DNA from: Carposina sasakii
Lineage: Eukaryota > Arthropoda > Insecta > Lepidoptera > Carposinidae
Direction of reading: 5' to 3'
Length of the DNA: 64,000 nucleotides
Assembly: GCA_014607495.2 (NCBI GenBank)
Contig: CP053153.1
Span: 1,054,001 to 1,118,000, forward strand
Shown here: positions 13,824 through 26,067 of the stretch, in pieces
Layout of the letters: each line of letters opens with the position of its first letter
How positions within the stretch are numbered: the first letter of the stretch is position 1
Notes under the pieces: generated by a model
The model's database searches: none
Seen by the model: the letters and a program-made list of their open reading frames with translations, nothing else
What the model was told of the DNA's origin: nothing
Translations under genes and position numbers: made by a program

Positions 13824-13829
13824 AATAAA
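13824..13829 (+). promoter_or_regulatory. Polyadenylation signal of the cadherin gene
   Basis: AATAAA 212 bases after the cadherin stop codon, directly behind the inverted repeat. It is the first canonical signal downstream of the stop. Confidence 0.55.
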
Positions 13830-14336
13830 ATAAGGAGAGATGATTTTAAGTTAGATCACAATCAAAACACATACCTGGAAGGTTTAAGTACCTTTATTTG
13901 TACATGATATCTTATTATGTCAGTATACAAGTAAACCCGTCATGTATGTTCAATTGCCATGGCAGACGGAAGACATAAACAAATCTATTATCATCATGTT
14001 TTTGTATATTATCGTAAAGGATGATGGGCAAAAATGTATGGGATGGCTACCCACCGACCAATATCGATCAGACATATATCGTTGTAAAGTTCTTTTTGTG
14101 ACCATCAATTGTTACTATAGGGGTTTTTAAAATCGTTGTGTGAAAAAAATTATGGCTAAAAAAATTCTGGTTTTTTGCTTAAAAGTTAAGTACTTTAAAG
14201 GTTTTGTTATTTCTTGAGTAGTTTGGTTAGGTTAGGAGATGCGAGATATCTGCCTTTAAACGCTGCTTTTGCCACATTTTTAAACGATGTGATAATGGAC
14301 AACCCATAAGATGTCGTTCAAAGACATCCAGACAGG

Positions 14337-14475
14337 TATACAGAGTGTTGTTTTATGGTTCGTAATATCTTGGAAAACAGACACTTCCTAGTTATGCTTT
14401 CATTGAGAATAATATTCCTGATGACGACGAAAATGCGTAGTATTCGCAAATGTTAACGACTAAAAATACCCTGTA
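14337..14475 (+). repeat. Deleted copy of the TACAGGGT TIR element
   Basis: Keeps both ends (TATACAGAGTG... and ...ATACCCTGTA) but lacks most of the interior of the 385-bp form. Confidence 0.65.
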
Positions 14476-14530
14476 CATTCCCATGGATGTAATAGACTAT
14501 TTTTATCACTTTTTTATCGTTTTATTTTAA

Positions 14531-14735
14531 AATTATTAATAAAGAAATGGAAAAAATTCCTCACCCGGGCGGGAATCGAACCCACGACCTCTGCATTCCG
14601 CGTGCCAGCGCTCTCACCACTGAGCCACCGGGTCAATTACTCGGATGACGAATTTTACCATCTCTTTTCTAAATTACATATTGGCAACGTTATTTTTCAT
14701 CCCGATAGCTATACACTAGCCAAATCTAGCAGCGT
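14531..14735 (-). repeat. tRNA-like repeat
   Basis: The minus strand has A-box-like TGGCTCAGTGGT and B-box-like GGTTCGATTCC; its flanks are conserved with 38095, 46483, 51161 and 63176. Confidence 0.75.
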
Positions 14736-15504
14736 TTTATTATAATCAAATCTTTTTAAGTATGTACTTAAAAACGTACTTGACTCTTAAGTGAAAAACT
14801 AAATAAGTATATTCTTTTTCTATTTTTTTTTATATTTCTCTTAGCTATAACTTTTTTCACTCTACGATTTCAGAATTGCCTCAATAGAAACAATTCATAG
14901 TCACAAAAAGAGCTTTCCAGCGATATACGTCTTGTCGTTATTGGTCGGTGGGACTTTCTGCCCGTCCTCCTTTGTAATTAAATAATACGTAGAGTGCGTT
15001 ACACCGTATAGCTCCTTTGGATGATGGCGCTAGTTATTGTGTGTATTACCCCAATATCTGTGTCACTGCACACAAAAAATTTTGGTTCCTAAATCAGCCA
15101 TAAGAGCTATTACGTGAAACGGAGAGTACAGATGTACGTATGATAAAAGGCAGACTGTAGACATAACCACTTAGTATCGTAGATACGACAAACAACGCTG
15201 TCTCAATCCTCAATTGTCATGGTTTTTTTTTCATAGAATAACGAACTTATAATTCTATGGGTTTTGTAGATGTTCATTTTTACGTGGTTATGTCTACATT
15301 CTACCTATAAATAGCATTCGCTTTAGAACAAATATTTTAGGCATCTACAAAATTTTATAACACAGTAGGCTTATTGAAATAGGCTTTATATATAGGCATA
15401 GGTCATGTTCATAAGAAAGATGAACAGTCAATGTTTTCTGAGCCGATTTATTGTCTTACTCGAGCTGTTATGTCATACCGATTAGTCACATCCAGCAATA
15501 AAAA

Positions 15505-15815
15505 AGCGTTGATAGCCTAGTGGTTGTGACGTGCGCCTTCTAAGCGGGTAGCGTAAGTTTGATCCCAGGGCCTGTACCCATTAATTTATTCATTTATTAC
15601 GTATGGATTTTTATGTTGTAAACTTGTCACTTTGCTTGTGCCTCGGAAAGCACGTAAAACCGTTGGTCCTGCGCTTAATTTCTCTCCAGTCGTGTCGGCT
15701 TCCCGTCCCACCAGACTATGAGAGTGAAGGAATAGAGTGCATCTGTGTTTGCACATACTCTTGTGGACTATAATATCTCCACCTGGCTCATCTCCGTAGA
15801 AATATATTTCGTGTC
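15505..15815 (+). repeat. tRNA-derived SINE (copy 3)
   Basis: Same head and body as 1274-1610, with small deletions in the B-box area. Confidence 0.75.
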
Positions 15816-18314
15816 CTCTTTAACATCGGAATTTGGATTGACATACCCTCTCGAGAGAATTAAAACACGTGTTAGAAAAGATGATCGCAGATAATAATAA
15901 ATGAGTTAATTGTAAAAAGTCAATACGTAGATTAGTCTGATATTTTATTTAGAATAGCATGAGAATAGATATTGTTTAGTAAAATTAAATAGATACGAGT
16001 ACAGATACAGATGAAAAATTGTTTCTAAGTCACAATGTAACTACCTGATAAAAATAATACCTGATTTTAAATACCTTCGAGTAGTAGAGGTAGTGCGATA
16101 GATATTTTATACCTACTCTTGTAAATAGAATAAATTAATTTATATAATTTTAATATAACAGTAATAAAGGGGTATAAGTTATGGAATTGTTTGATTTTAG
16201 ATAGTTTATAAAGACATGAGTATTATTATAATATTAGGTATTAATTTGAATTTAACACATAAATATTCTGGCTATCCCAAATTTTATCTTACTTAAAAAA
16301 AATAAGTTCCGATAGTGTCCACACTCGAATTGTATAAAGTGTATCTTTGAACTTTACTTTGTGCTGTCTTTGTTGCAATAAAAAAAACTTAAATCGTAAA
16401 TCACCGTTTTACTGTAGATTTGTATTAATCACGATCTTGTGATACTCCTCACTAGAATTTCATCATCTACATCATATCCTTTCGTGTATATCGTAAATAT
16501 TGACAGCAACTGATTGAGTGTGGTAGAGCACGAGTATTGATTTAGACAACCGTAAAATACCATAATTATAATTTAATAGGCATCAGCCATGAACGTATAA
16601 AGAACAACGGACGTAATGCTGTCACTGCACAGGTTGAAGCACCGTAATGGCGGCGCGTTGTGTATGTGTGCGAATTATCTGGTAGGCGCCGAGCTTACTA
16701 TGGTTTGTATGTGTGGGTGGATAACGCGTCAATACACATCCCTGCTACGTTACCGAACTTACTATGATTGCTTCACTCCGTGTAGTGACAACACTCTGTC
16801 CGTTATTCTTTTTACGTTCATGCTTACTCCATTCTCTGCCAACTGTAGGTACCTACTAATCTGACCATCTACTAACTCATGTTCTTAAACCCACGAAGTA
16901 CATTTATTTATTTATTTATTGTTATTTTAGGAGGACTAACAGCTAAATTTATAGAACATATAAATAATAGCTATGACTTAGAACTATGCTAATAATAAGT
17001 CCCCACAGATAGTTTTAATAACATTAGTTGATTCGGGGGAATACATAAATTAAGTCGGTACAGTAAGATACAGTGCCAGACATATAAAAATTGCAAACAA
17101 TATACGAAAAGAACTAAATGTGGACTAATTTGTCAGGATACACAGAAAAGAAAGACACTCAAGCGCAAAAGGTTAGGTATTAGACCTATCACATTCCCGG
17201 TGAAGAGAAATAATAAAATTTAAAGAATTTATACTTATTTAATGCCACCAAATTTATCATCTGAATATAATTATATATGTATATATATATTTTGATTTTA
17301 TTCAGCATGAGACTTTGTTTTGTTGTGAGTGTGTACTCGTATGTTTATTACATATGTAGATTATTTCTAGTTTTTGATTTCACGTGAAGGTGCTCGGGTC
17401 TGGTTTCTCGGCGATTGTAGTTAGTAGAGCGATTTTAAAATGGGCGCACCCATTGGTTATCTTTATTCAAATTATGGAGCCTCTTTAAAATTATCTAATA
17501 TAATTAGCTGATATTCTGGATTAACACATAGGCTACTTTTTATCCTGGGAACGCGTCCGTCTCGGTGCGTCTAATATTTAGGCGGACGCGGACCAGCCCG
17601 CACCGACACGCACCGTTATCCCGCATAATTTTGACGCGGTGCGCGCTCGTGCGTGCTCGTGCATTTCCTTTTTTCTGCGATTGTGGTAGTATAGTAGTCT
17701 ACGCGGACGGAGTTGCGGACAACAGCTAGTATTATATAATTTATGTATTTTTATTGTTAACATAAAACCTAACCTAAACATTGCAACCAGTAGAAGGCGA
17801 TCGCGAAGCGAAGCGACTTGGATTTGGAATTATCTGCAAACCTCACATGCCTATAAATTGCAGTCAACTGTTGGACGTAGGCCTCCCCAGGGCACGCCAC
17901 AAGGCTACTGACAAGTCTTTGGCCAAGCTGGCAGGCGCAAAAGATAACATACCTACAGACAGAGTACAGGTAAGTAAATAACTTTCTACATTCAAATTAG
18001 TTTAGCCTCTATGAGCCTCTTTAAAATTATCTAATATAAATTATAATACAAAAACATAGTGAATAAAGAAATAAGCTACAAAATAAATACCTTCAAATTG
18101 GAACTTACTTATTCCAGTCCTTATTTCAATAACGTAAATGCAATTTACATATTGACCTTGAAACTCGGCCCAGACCGCCGACGACCACGGACGGGCACGC
18201 ACCGTACCTACAATACCTATAAGCATTATGATGTAGTTTTGTTGACAATGTCTATGGTATTTAATCAACTCCTTAGTACAGCTCGCACTAGTCTCGTTTA
18301 GTAAATCGTAAACC

Positions 18315-19316
18315 ATGCTGGATACTACAACATCCGTGTTATTGACTATAATAACATGCCCTGTAATATCTCTGATGATATTGAGATTTTACCAGAAAGC
18401 TACTAATGGAGTATGTAGATCCAAAAGAAGACTTGACGGCAAGACTGCCATAGTCACTGGAGGATCAGCGGGTATGGGCTTAATAATAGCCACTGATCTT
18501 GCACAAAGAGGTGCGAAAGTGATCATTGCATGTCCCTTCGAAGACGAAGGTGCTGAAGCTAGAAAAAATATACTTGAAAATTCAGATGGAAATGAGAAAG
18601 TGATATTCAGAAAACTTGATTTAGCGTGTTTGGATTCGGTGAGAAAGTTTAGTGAAATCATAATGAATACTGAAGACAGATTAGATATTTTAATGAACAA
18701 TGCTGGCGTTGGTTTGCCTGGAAACTTTGTGACTGACGACGGCATCAATTTTATATTGCAAGTTAATTATTTTGGTCATTTTCTTCTAACAATATTACTG
18801 CTGCCTCTGTTAAAGATAACGGCGAAAACTTCGGGTCCGTGTAGGATTATAAACACGTCATCTGTTCTACATCAAATTGGTAAATTGGACGTAAAAAACA
18901 TGGTAACAAAAAATTACTGGAACAAGATCCAGATATACGGAAACAGTAAGTTTTTCTTGGTGCTTTTTGCCAACGAGTTGACGAGACGATTGCAAGGATC
19001 TAACGTGGTTGTTAATAACATCGACCCGGGAAATGTTGGAACGAGGATTTTCGATAGCGTTGGATGGTTTTCTGGACATTTTATGACATTCCTCTACAAA
19101 ACTTTCTTCAAAACCCCACATGAAGGAGCCCAAACTGCAATCTATGCTTGCGTAGATGAAAAAACCGGAGAAATAAGTGGTGCGTTCTTCAAGGATTGCA
19201 AAATTTCCAGAGCTATTAACGCATGCTATGACAACCATGCGGAAACAGTGCTTTGGAATGAATCAGTGAAACTTGTCAAGTTAAATGAAGCGGAACTTAA
19301 GCGGTGTTTCGATTGA
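18315..19316 (+). CDS. Short-chain dehydrogenase/reductase, retinol-dehydrogenase-like
   Basis: 333-residue NAD(P)-dependent oxidoreductase of the classical SDR family, closest in pattern to the retinol dehydrogenase 11-14 group, and probably bound to the endoplasmic reticulum membrane. Seen: an N-terminal hydrophobic segment (residues 8-24), glycine-rich cofactor motif TGGSAGMG (48-55), NNAG (128-131), catalytic Ser about 183 in NTSS, and Y208-x3-K212. After the second beta strand the sequence reads ACP, where RDH-type enzymes usually have ACR for NADP binding; this may change cofactor preference. The reading frame is a single intronless exon, so either the gene lacks introns or it is an old retrocopy. 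It is convergent with esterase A, whose stop is about 630 bp downstream. The substrate cannot be told from sequence. Confidence 0.85.
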   Translation: MLDTTTSVLLTIITCPVISLMILRFYQKATNGVCRSKRRLDGKTAIVTGGSAGMGLIIATDLAQRGAKVIIACPFEDEGAEARKNILENSDGNEKVIFRKLDLACLDSVRKFSEIIMNTEDRLDILMNNAGVGLPGNFVTDDGINFILQVNYFGHFLLTILLLPLLKITAKTSGPCRIINTSSVLHQIGKLDVKNMVTKNYWNKIQIYGNSKFFLVLFANELTRRLQGSNVVVNNIDPGNVGTRIFDSVGWFSGHFMTFLYKTFFKTPHEGAQTAIYACVDEKTGEISGAFFKDCKISRAINACYDNHAETVLWNESVKLVKLNEAELKRCFD

Positions 19317-19485
19317 CACCTTGTGTATGATCTTATTTTCTTTTAGGTATAAGTAGGTGTGCAATGTGAATAATTTCGCGTAGGTAGGTATTAAAATTTT
19401 TTGTTTGTTCTTTTACAAAGTATTATCTTCTTGTTAGACGACATGTGAATATTTATTATTGTAAATAACCAATATGCTTTAACCA

Positions 19486-19491
19486 AATAAA
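19486..19491 (+). promoter_or_regulatory. Polyadenylation signal of the SDR gene
   Basis: AATAAA 170 bases after the SDR stop codon, the first canonical signal on this strand downstream of the gene. Confidence 0.55.
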
Positions 19492-19858
19492 AGACAATAA
19501 TATTGGATCAGAGTTAACAATTTTATTGTTTTAAGCCTTGACCAAATTTTATAAGTATATCTAATAATAATATATGTTTTGCGTCGAGTGTATTGCAGGT
19601 TTTATTTAATAAAAAGAATATAATTTACTAGTTTTTGGCAAGCTAATAAATTCTTACTGAGTCTGGCAAAGTTTTTTTTTTAATTAAAACTGTACCTATC
19701 TACATTGTGGTATATTACTTAATTGTGCTGTTATTCCTCTATGCTACTATCTACAAAATTCGACATATAGGCAGGTAACTGTGATAGGTACCCTTTCCCC
19801 TAGGTAAAACACTAGTTAAATCGTATTTATCGTTCTAAAATAAGTATAAGTCACATAT

Positions 19859-19864
19859 TTTATT
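19859..19864 (-). promoter_or_regulatory. Likely polyadenylation signal of esterase A
   Basis: AATAAA on the minus strand (TTTATT on plus), 83 bases past the esterase A stop codon. Confidence 0.5.
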
Positions 19865-19946
19865 TGATACATTTTGTAATTATTATTTCTTTACTTTTTT
19901 AAATGTAATATCGAGTGGCAGCGCTAGGAGTAGGACCTATTTCGCC

Positions 19947-22780
19947 TTAATGGCCATGATGATGGTGATGATGCTCATGATGGTGTATGCAAGGTAGTCC
20001 AGCTTCACAGTAAAGCTTGTTCCAAAGGTTTGTACGTTCCTGCTCCGCGTATTTACCAATTGATACCTGTTCATTTATGTTTAAATATTCTTTACATTTT
20101 GCAGTGTAACGTGGCCATTTTACTCCTAAACTTCTGTCTGGTGTGGGGTTCCTGAAATAAAAATGATTATATTTAATTCACTATGTACTCATACATACAT
20201 ACATATAATCACGCCTTTATCCCTTACGGGGTAGGCAGAGCACCAAGGGCCGATATAACCACATGGCGCCACTTTTGACCAATTTTGAAGGTATAGTTGA
20301 GATGTACAAGTTTGGTTAGTAGTAACAGGTGGTCAGCCCATCGCCTACAAAACACCAAGACCCTCTACTGACTTGTACAGTATGCCCGGGAAGAGAAGCA
20401 ACTGTAGTATTTTACTTTTTTTTTTTTCACTCCCAGAGCAGCATAGAAGTCACTATGTACTCATCATGAAAATAATAAGTATATTCCTATAGATACGGTT
20501 GCATTCCCGAAATGGAGTAGCCAATACTGCAGTATGGACAGATGTAAATAAAAATCATATATGAGGAAAAGGTCATTTCTAAAAATATAAACAAAGCCAT
20601 TTACAACAAAACTTACCCAGTTTTAGCAAAATCAGCCCAAATTTTTGAGACTCTATAAGCGGCTACTTTTAACTCATCCTGCTCTTCGTAAGGACCTTGG
20701 TTTAAAGGGCTATAGAAAATATAAAATAATTCATCCGCATGACAAGCTCCCTTTATATCGGTTATATTTAATGCTCTCTTCACAAAATTCAAATCGGTAT
20801 CGTAACTAAATTCGTACATGTACACTTTAGCCAATTGGGAATACAGATAAGCAAACCGGTGTGTATTATACAAGAAGTATGCATCAGTTGTCATGTTTAC
20901 TATTGCTTCAGAATCGTTGCTCGTAAACATGTTCCTTCCAGAGTAATATTTAATAACACGTTCACCCATTGCAGTCAATGTTTCGTTGTTATAATTCAAT
21001 TTCTCAGCTATATCGTGGGGTATTAAATAGTTTGGATTTTTATTTGTAAAATTCAGTTTGTTCACCGTATCGAAAAGCATTAGTATCCCTTCTGCCGAGT
21101 TAAAGCCCAGTAGTAAAGGTACTTTGTTTATTTTTCCAGATACTAATAAATCTATTGGTTCTTGATCTAAAAACGATTGAACATTTTTGAAACGTTTTTC
21201 TACAATAGGTGCAAAAGACCTAGGTAACCCTCTGAGACTTTCATCAGGGGTAGCTGTTTGCGTGAATAAGTTTGTTAAGTTCAGAGGAGGCACACTCTGT
21301 AGGAATTCCAATAATTCTGTTGTATTAGTTGTAGTTAGACCCAATAACTGACCAACTTTAAAAGCTCTCTCTTTCGCAAATTTACTGAGCGCCCAATCTT
21401 GAATACACACTCCGCTTTCAGCTATCACCTTTTGGAACAACCCTTTTGATATTGGGGATAGTAAATGACATGTCACGGCAGAGGAACCCGCACTTTCACC
21501 AAACAAAGTGACATTATCAGGATCACCGCCAAACTTTGCAATATTTTTTTGCACCCAGCGTAATGCTGCTACTTGATCCTTAACACCTGCATTCCCTGGT
21601 ACTTCAGAAGTATCCAGCGATATAAAACCTAATACTTCGAGTCTGTAATTAATCGTGACTAATATAACATCATGTTGTACTAAGAACTCTGGTCCGAATC
21701 CAGTTTCAGCATTTCCAGAGCCTGAAGCATAGCCTCCACCATGAATGAAGACCATAACCGGGATTTTCGATGATGGATTTAAAGATTTCGTGTAAATATT
21801 GAGGAATAAACAGTCTTCATTACCCTCAACATATTCTAGAGTGCTGACATCAAATTGAGGGCACACAGGGCCGTGTTCAATCGCATCGCGGACTCCGGTC
21901 CAAGGCTGCCGAGGTAGAGGAGCCTTAAAATGAAAAATATGTCAATATTAGATTATATCACTAGGTCTGAATCTGGTCTTCAGCTAGTGTAAGTTTAAAA
22001 TATGTTAAATATAACATAACTTTACATATAACATAACTGAAGATGCTGTAGGTTTCTTAAACTCGCTCAAGATAGAGACAGCGTCAACGTTATCCTTCAG
22101 ATAGGCTATCTAACCATTGGCCCGACTCCGTCCGCGTGGACTACAGAAGAAACAAAATGTCGAAATTATCCGGGATAAAAACATTTTACCGGGATAAAAA
22201 GAAGCCTATATGTAAAGCGGGAATTGTCACAAAATTTTCCTGAAAACTGCATCGAAATCGGATCAGCCGTTTCTGAGATTAGCGTGCACAAACACACTAA
22301 CCGACAAAGAGACAAAAATTCAAAAAATCATTCTTTTGGGTACTATTGTGTTAATAAAGGTCTCCTTTAATATTTTTTCTCATACATCTTCCACTAGTGG
22401 ACGCTTGCGACTTCGTCCGCGAGGACTGCAGAAAAAACAAAACGTCGAAATTATCCGGGGAAAAAATATTTTCCCGGGATAAAAAGTAGCCTATGTGTTA
22501 ATCCAGGGTATCAGCTAACTCCATAGGTACCAAATTTTTATTAAAATCACTCCAGCCATTTTTACGTAAAAGAGTAACAAACATCCATCCATCCATACTC
22601 ACAAACTTTCGCGTTTATAATATTAGTAAGATAAGATTAACTGTCTACCTTAAACCTAAGTTTCCCGACCGGTGGTGCTGCGTACGGTATTCCTTTAAAG
22701 CTGTAATATGGTGAGCCATCCAACAATGTTCTAATTGCGCCTTTCACCTTTCCATCTCTGGTTTCCACTATTGGGCTGTC
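19947..22780 (-). CDS. Carboxylesterase A (alpha-esterase type), 5' end not found
   Basis: Alpha/beta-hydrolase-fold carboxylester hydrolase. Exons on the minus strand: 22649-22780, 20617-21923, 19947-20151; junctions are GT-AG and in frame. They encode 547 residues but lack a start codon, which in paralogues B and C comes from a separate first exon. Seen: the conserved N-terminal stretch (SPYYSFKGIPYAAPPVG), EDCLFLN, oxyanion-hole HGGG, nucleophile GESAG (Ser about 188 counted from exon 2), acid Glu in NSAEG (about 322) and His in ACHADE (about 439), so the catalytic triad is complete. The C-terminus ends in an unusual histidine-rich tail. No secretion signal is visible in these exons. It is the most downstream of three tandem paralogues; likely roles are detoxification or ester hydrolysis (inference). 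No start exon was recognised up to esterase B, and a retrotransposon lies in that interval. Confidence 0.85.
20190..20405 (+). repeat. Interspersed repeat in the esterase A last intron
   Basis: Starts with a CATA-rich run, then AATCACGCCTTTATCCCTTA and ACTGACTTGTACAGTAT. Copies: 32382-32515 (minus), 37139-37210 (partial), 59875-60105 (plus). Confidence 0.7.
22110..22640 (-). repeat. Two RTE-like tail fragments in an esterase A intron
   Basis: Two adjacent fragments of the family also seen at 2690, 4828, 11612, 17505 and 51480. Shared motifs are GTCCGCG, a pair of CCGGGATAAAAA blocks and AGCCTAT. The second fragment starts near 22393. Such fragments are common relics of RTE-type non-LTR elements in Lepidoptera. 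Confidence 0.6.
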
Positions 22781-23183
22781 CTGAAATTTACATAATTACT
22801 AGAATGAATAAATTTATATTCTTATTCATTGTTGGATACAGAAAAACTCATTTCTAACAAACATTTACTCAGATAATATACAAAGGGGAGCTTGTGTCTA
22901 ACAGATATTTCTTCCAGCCGACCAGTTAAAATTACGTGATTTGCAAAACACACAAGGAAACCTTGTACCTACATAACCAAAGAGATTGTTCTCTCTACTT
23001 GTTCTTGAATTTGCCAAATATTATTTTAAAAGAGGTAAGATAGCTACGCTATTGACAGTCGTGCCCTTGATAAATATAATCATGCCCCCTTGCTTGATCA
23101 CACATCGTGGATATCGTATCGTACGACATCGTATCGTCTCTATACAAAATTCAACATGGCGGCTATATTTATCGATTTATCAT

Positions 23184-25231
23184 ATTTATTTATTTATTTA
23201 TTTATTTATTTATTCACCCATATAAAACATTATCATTACAGCTGATCAAGCCAATGCGATAATGTGAAAACCATAACCATCTTAAATTAACTTATAGCAA
23301 CAATACAAAATTAATAATATAAATAAAATTATTCATAACTTAAAATAAATAAAGCCGTTTCTGTAAATTCACTCAGAGAGCATATAAATATATCTATTCG
23401 GTCGTTAACTTTGTTAAGGAGTTGAAGTGCCCGTGTCAAAGGAGCCTTCCGGTACAAGTTAGTCCTACCATCAGGTATGGAAAACAAACGACTTTTACGG
23501 TCTCTTAATAAGCGCCTGGGCACCCTAATCTTGCATTCGGCCAAAAGAGTCGCATTTTCCTCCTTGCCACGCCATACTTTTAACAAATACCGTATCAGAG
23601 CAAGTTCCCTTCTGACTTCCAATTTATTATATCCCACCATACCCAAGATGAATAATGACGGATACATCAGGGGGTACTTGGGATATACTCCATAAAGCTT
23701 CATGTAGAGATATCTGGTAAACTTGTTCTGAATTTTCTCTAACATGAGGTTATATTTAGCTTCATGAGGTGACCAAACCATCGAATTGTGTTCCAGCCTG
23801 CTTCGAACTAAGGCGCTATACAAGCTTTTAATTGCTGGAACACTTGTGAAGTCATTAGCAGTCCTGAGAACAAACCCCAATACCTTAAAGGCCCTCCTGC
23901 AAACGTCAACAATGTGTTCACGAAACATCAGGTCCGCCGACAACTGCACACCTAAGTCACGAACTGAAGAAACGCGTGCCATTGTACTGCCATTCATTTT
24001 GTATTCATACTGACTGGGTGTATGACTCCGGCTAAATGTGATGACGTTGCACTTGGAATCATTAAAGAAAAGCTTATTCTCACGACTCCATTCTACGACT
24101 CTGTCTATGTCCCGCTGAAGGCGGCAATGGTCCTCCCCACAGGTGATTGCAGCATACAGCTTCAAGTCATCTGCGAAAAGCAAGCAACCGGCCGCCCGCA
24201 ACACCCTAGGTAGGTCATTTATCATTATTATAAACTCCAGCGGTCCAAGGTTACTGCCCTGACTCACACCAGAATAGGTATAATACGGGTCCGACACACA
24301 GCCACCATACTGGACATATTGTTTCCTATCCTTTAGATAGCTCGCGAAGAATTCTAAGGTCTTCGGGGTACAACCCGCAGTAGCTAATTTCCCCAATAGC
24401 ACATCGTTGTCCACCGTATCAAACGCCTTTTTAAAATCAAAGTACGCAGCATCAACCTGTATACCTCTGTCTACTGATGGTATAATGTAAGACATGAAAT
24501 TCAGTAGGTTACTTGTAGTACTGCGTCCAGGCCGGAACCCATGCTGAGCGTCCGATAATTGCACTCCTATGTCCTTTGAAAGCACCCCGTGTAGCGCCGA
24601 TTCGAAAACCTTAGCAAATGTAGACAATACTGCGACTGGCCTATAATGGCTGACATCAACCCCACCTCCCCCCTTTGGAACTGGGATGACTCTAGTGGTT
24701 TTCCACTTGTCTGGATAGGTAGAGTTTTCCAAACACAAGTTGAATATGTGTGAAAGAGGCCCCGTCAAAACCCTGCCACAATCCCGAGCCAAGTATGGGG
24801 GTATGCCATCAGGCCCAACAGATCGCTTCGGCGACAGAGAGGCAAGCGCCTTTTGCACCTGGCCCGGCTCCAGCCTCACAAGATGCACGCGTGCCGCGCT
24901 CGTGACCGCGCTGGCCCGTGCCGCCGCCGCCGCGTCCAGCACTGGAGGCTGAGTGTTGTAGACAGAATGAAAGTAGCGAGCAAACTCCCGTGCACTATCA
25001 CTATCATTTAGCGTAATGCCACTTTTAACTATTTTGTATCTACTAGAACTTTTCCGCTTCGACTTAATATGGTTCCAGAAGGATTTGGGATCATTTGCTA
25101 GTTGTTTTTGCAACCTATTCCTATAATCGCTGTAATTTTGTAATTGCAACGTTTTAACTTGATACCTACTTAACCTGAAATCCGCATAGTCATGATCAAG
25201 TTTAGTAGATTTGTACTGTTTGTGTAAATAT
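23184..25231 (-). mobile_element. 5'-truncated non-LTR retrotransposon (Jockey/CR1-type), nested insertion
   Basis: A 2.05-kb insertion read on the minus strand. It contains the 3' part of the polymerase reading frame and a short 3' UTR, and ends in an AATA-type microsatellite tail (23184-23216 on plus as repeated TTTA). The 5' end falls inside the polymerase frame, with no endonuclease domain, as expected of incomplete target-primed reverse transcription. The flanks are halves of a small palindromic repeat. Confidence 0.8.
23329..25231 (-). pseudogene. LINE reverse transcriptase fragment (open frame, N-terminus missing)
   Basis: The frame stays open from the truncation point near 25231 to a stop at 23329; the first Met is at 25149, but codons upstream are also LINE-like, so that Met is not the true start. 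Seen: reverse transcriptase fingers (SVGPDGIP), palm (YFDFKKAFDTVD), QGSNLGP, and active-site FADDLKLY. A C-terminal region without a recognisable RNase H follows. The apurinic endonuclease normally preceding the polymerase in Jockey/CR1 elements is absent, so this copy cannot be autonomous. No internal stop codons suggests a fairly recent insertion. Confidence 0.85.
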
Positions 25232-25904
25232 AGTTTCGCAGGTCATGCTAGTACTTATGGGACCACTGCAATCAGTCGACTGCAATGAATACGATTTTCA
25301 GTAGCGCAACCTATTATTATAACGTTTTATTCCATACGGCATTTGAGAAAATATGAAAATTCATTGCGTTGATTTGCCTGATATTTTGGAATCGGCTGTG
25401 ATCGACATAGACGATGTAACGGCCATGTTAGGTATTATCTGTTGAATATTATGCATCCTACACACGCTTGTTATCCTAAAATGGGTTAGAACTACAGGAT
25501 CGCGAAGGAAATGCTTCAGCTAAGTCTAGCATAATGGCGCCAGAAGTAAAAGATCAACGACAAGTTTCTAGATCATCACCTGAGAGAACGCCTCGAGTTC
25601 CTTAATGATATGCGATATGCACAGAAGGATATGCAGCTGATGTATTCTAATCAAGTCCCGCATCAACAGAAGATATTTTAAAGTGGGTTTTTGAATAAAT
25701 ATTAACCGAAAATATTAGCTTTAACACTGCAGTGTGAATTTTGTTTTCTGGTTCACTATTTTTGAACATTCGACAATGTTTGTTATACTTATGCATATTA
25801 TGTAGGTACTTACCTAGCTACCGATATATTAATGCAATTAGTTATTTTAATCCATATTAATGTACTCGCGTCCTTTTAACTTAGCTAGTTACACCTGCCC
25901 AAGT

Positions 25905-26035
25905 AGCATGTCCCACGAAACACGATTTATCGACATTTAGCCTGTAAAATACGATAAATGTAGCCGCTATGTTGAATTTTGTATAGAAACGATACGATAT
26001 CGTACGATACGATATCCACGATGCGTGGTCATACT
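25905..26035 (-). repeat. Palindromic short repeat (copy 3)
   Basis: 131-bp copy in opposite orientation to 2397-2529, with ATCGTACGAT-type palindromes in its interior and AGCATG/GGTCAT ends. Confidence 0.65.
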
Positions 26036-26067
26036 AGGGGGGCTGCTATAATATAGGCTGATAGTAT

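Larger units (their letters stand above)
13840..18310. other. Intergenic region, repeats only
   Basis: Between the cadherin and the SDR. It holds a 139-bp deleted TIR element (14337-14475), a tRNA-like repeat (14531-14735, minus), a SINE (15505-15815) and an RTE-like fragment (17505-17735). Short open frames at 16616 and 17781 have no recognisable domains. No gene is supported. Confidence 0.7.
23091..25249 (+). repeat. Palindromic short repeat (copy 2), split by a LINE
   Basis: The left part, 23091-23183, and the right part, 25232-25249, match the intact copies at 2397-2529 and 25905-26035. The family carries nested palindromes of the type ATCGTACGAT and short ends AGCATG/CATGCT. The retrotransposon inserted between the two parts. 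Confidence 0.65.

Noticed and set aside
16616..16864. 82-codon open frame
   Set aside because: No recognisable domain, no supporting splice or poly(A) context, surrounded by repeats.
17781..17981. 66-codon open frame followed by a good donor-like GTAAGT
   Set aside because: Its middle is a fragment of the interspersed GGACGTAGGCC-type repeat, and no partner exon was found.
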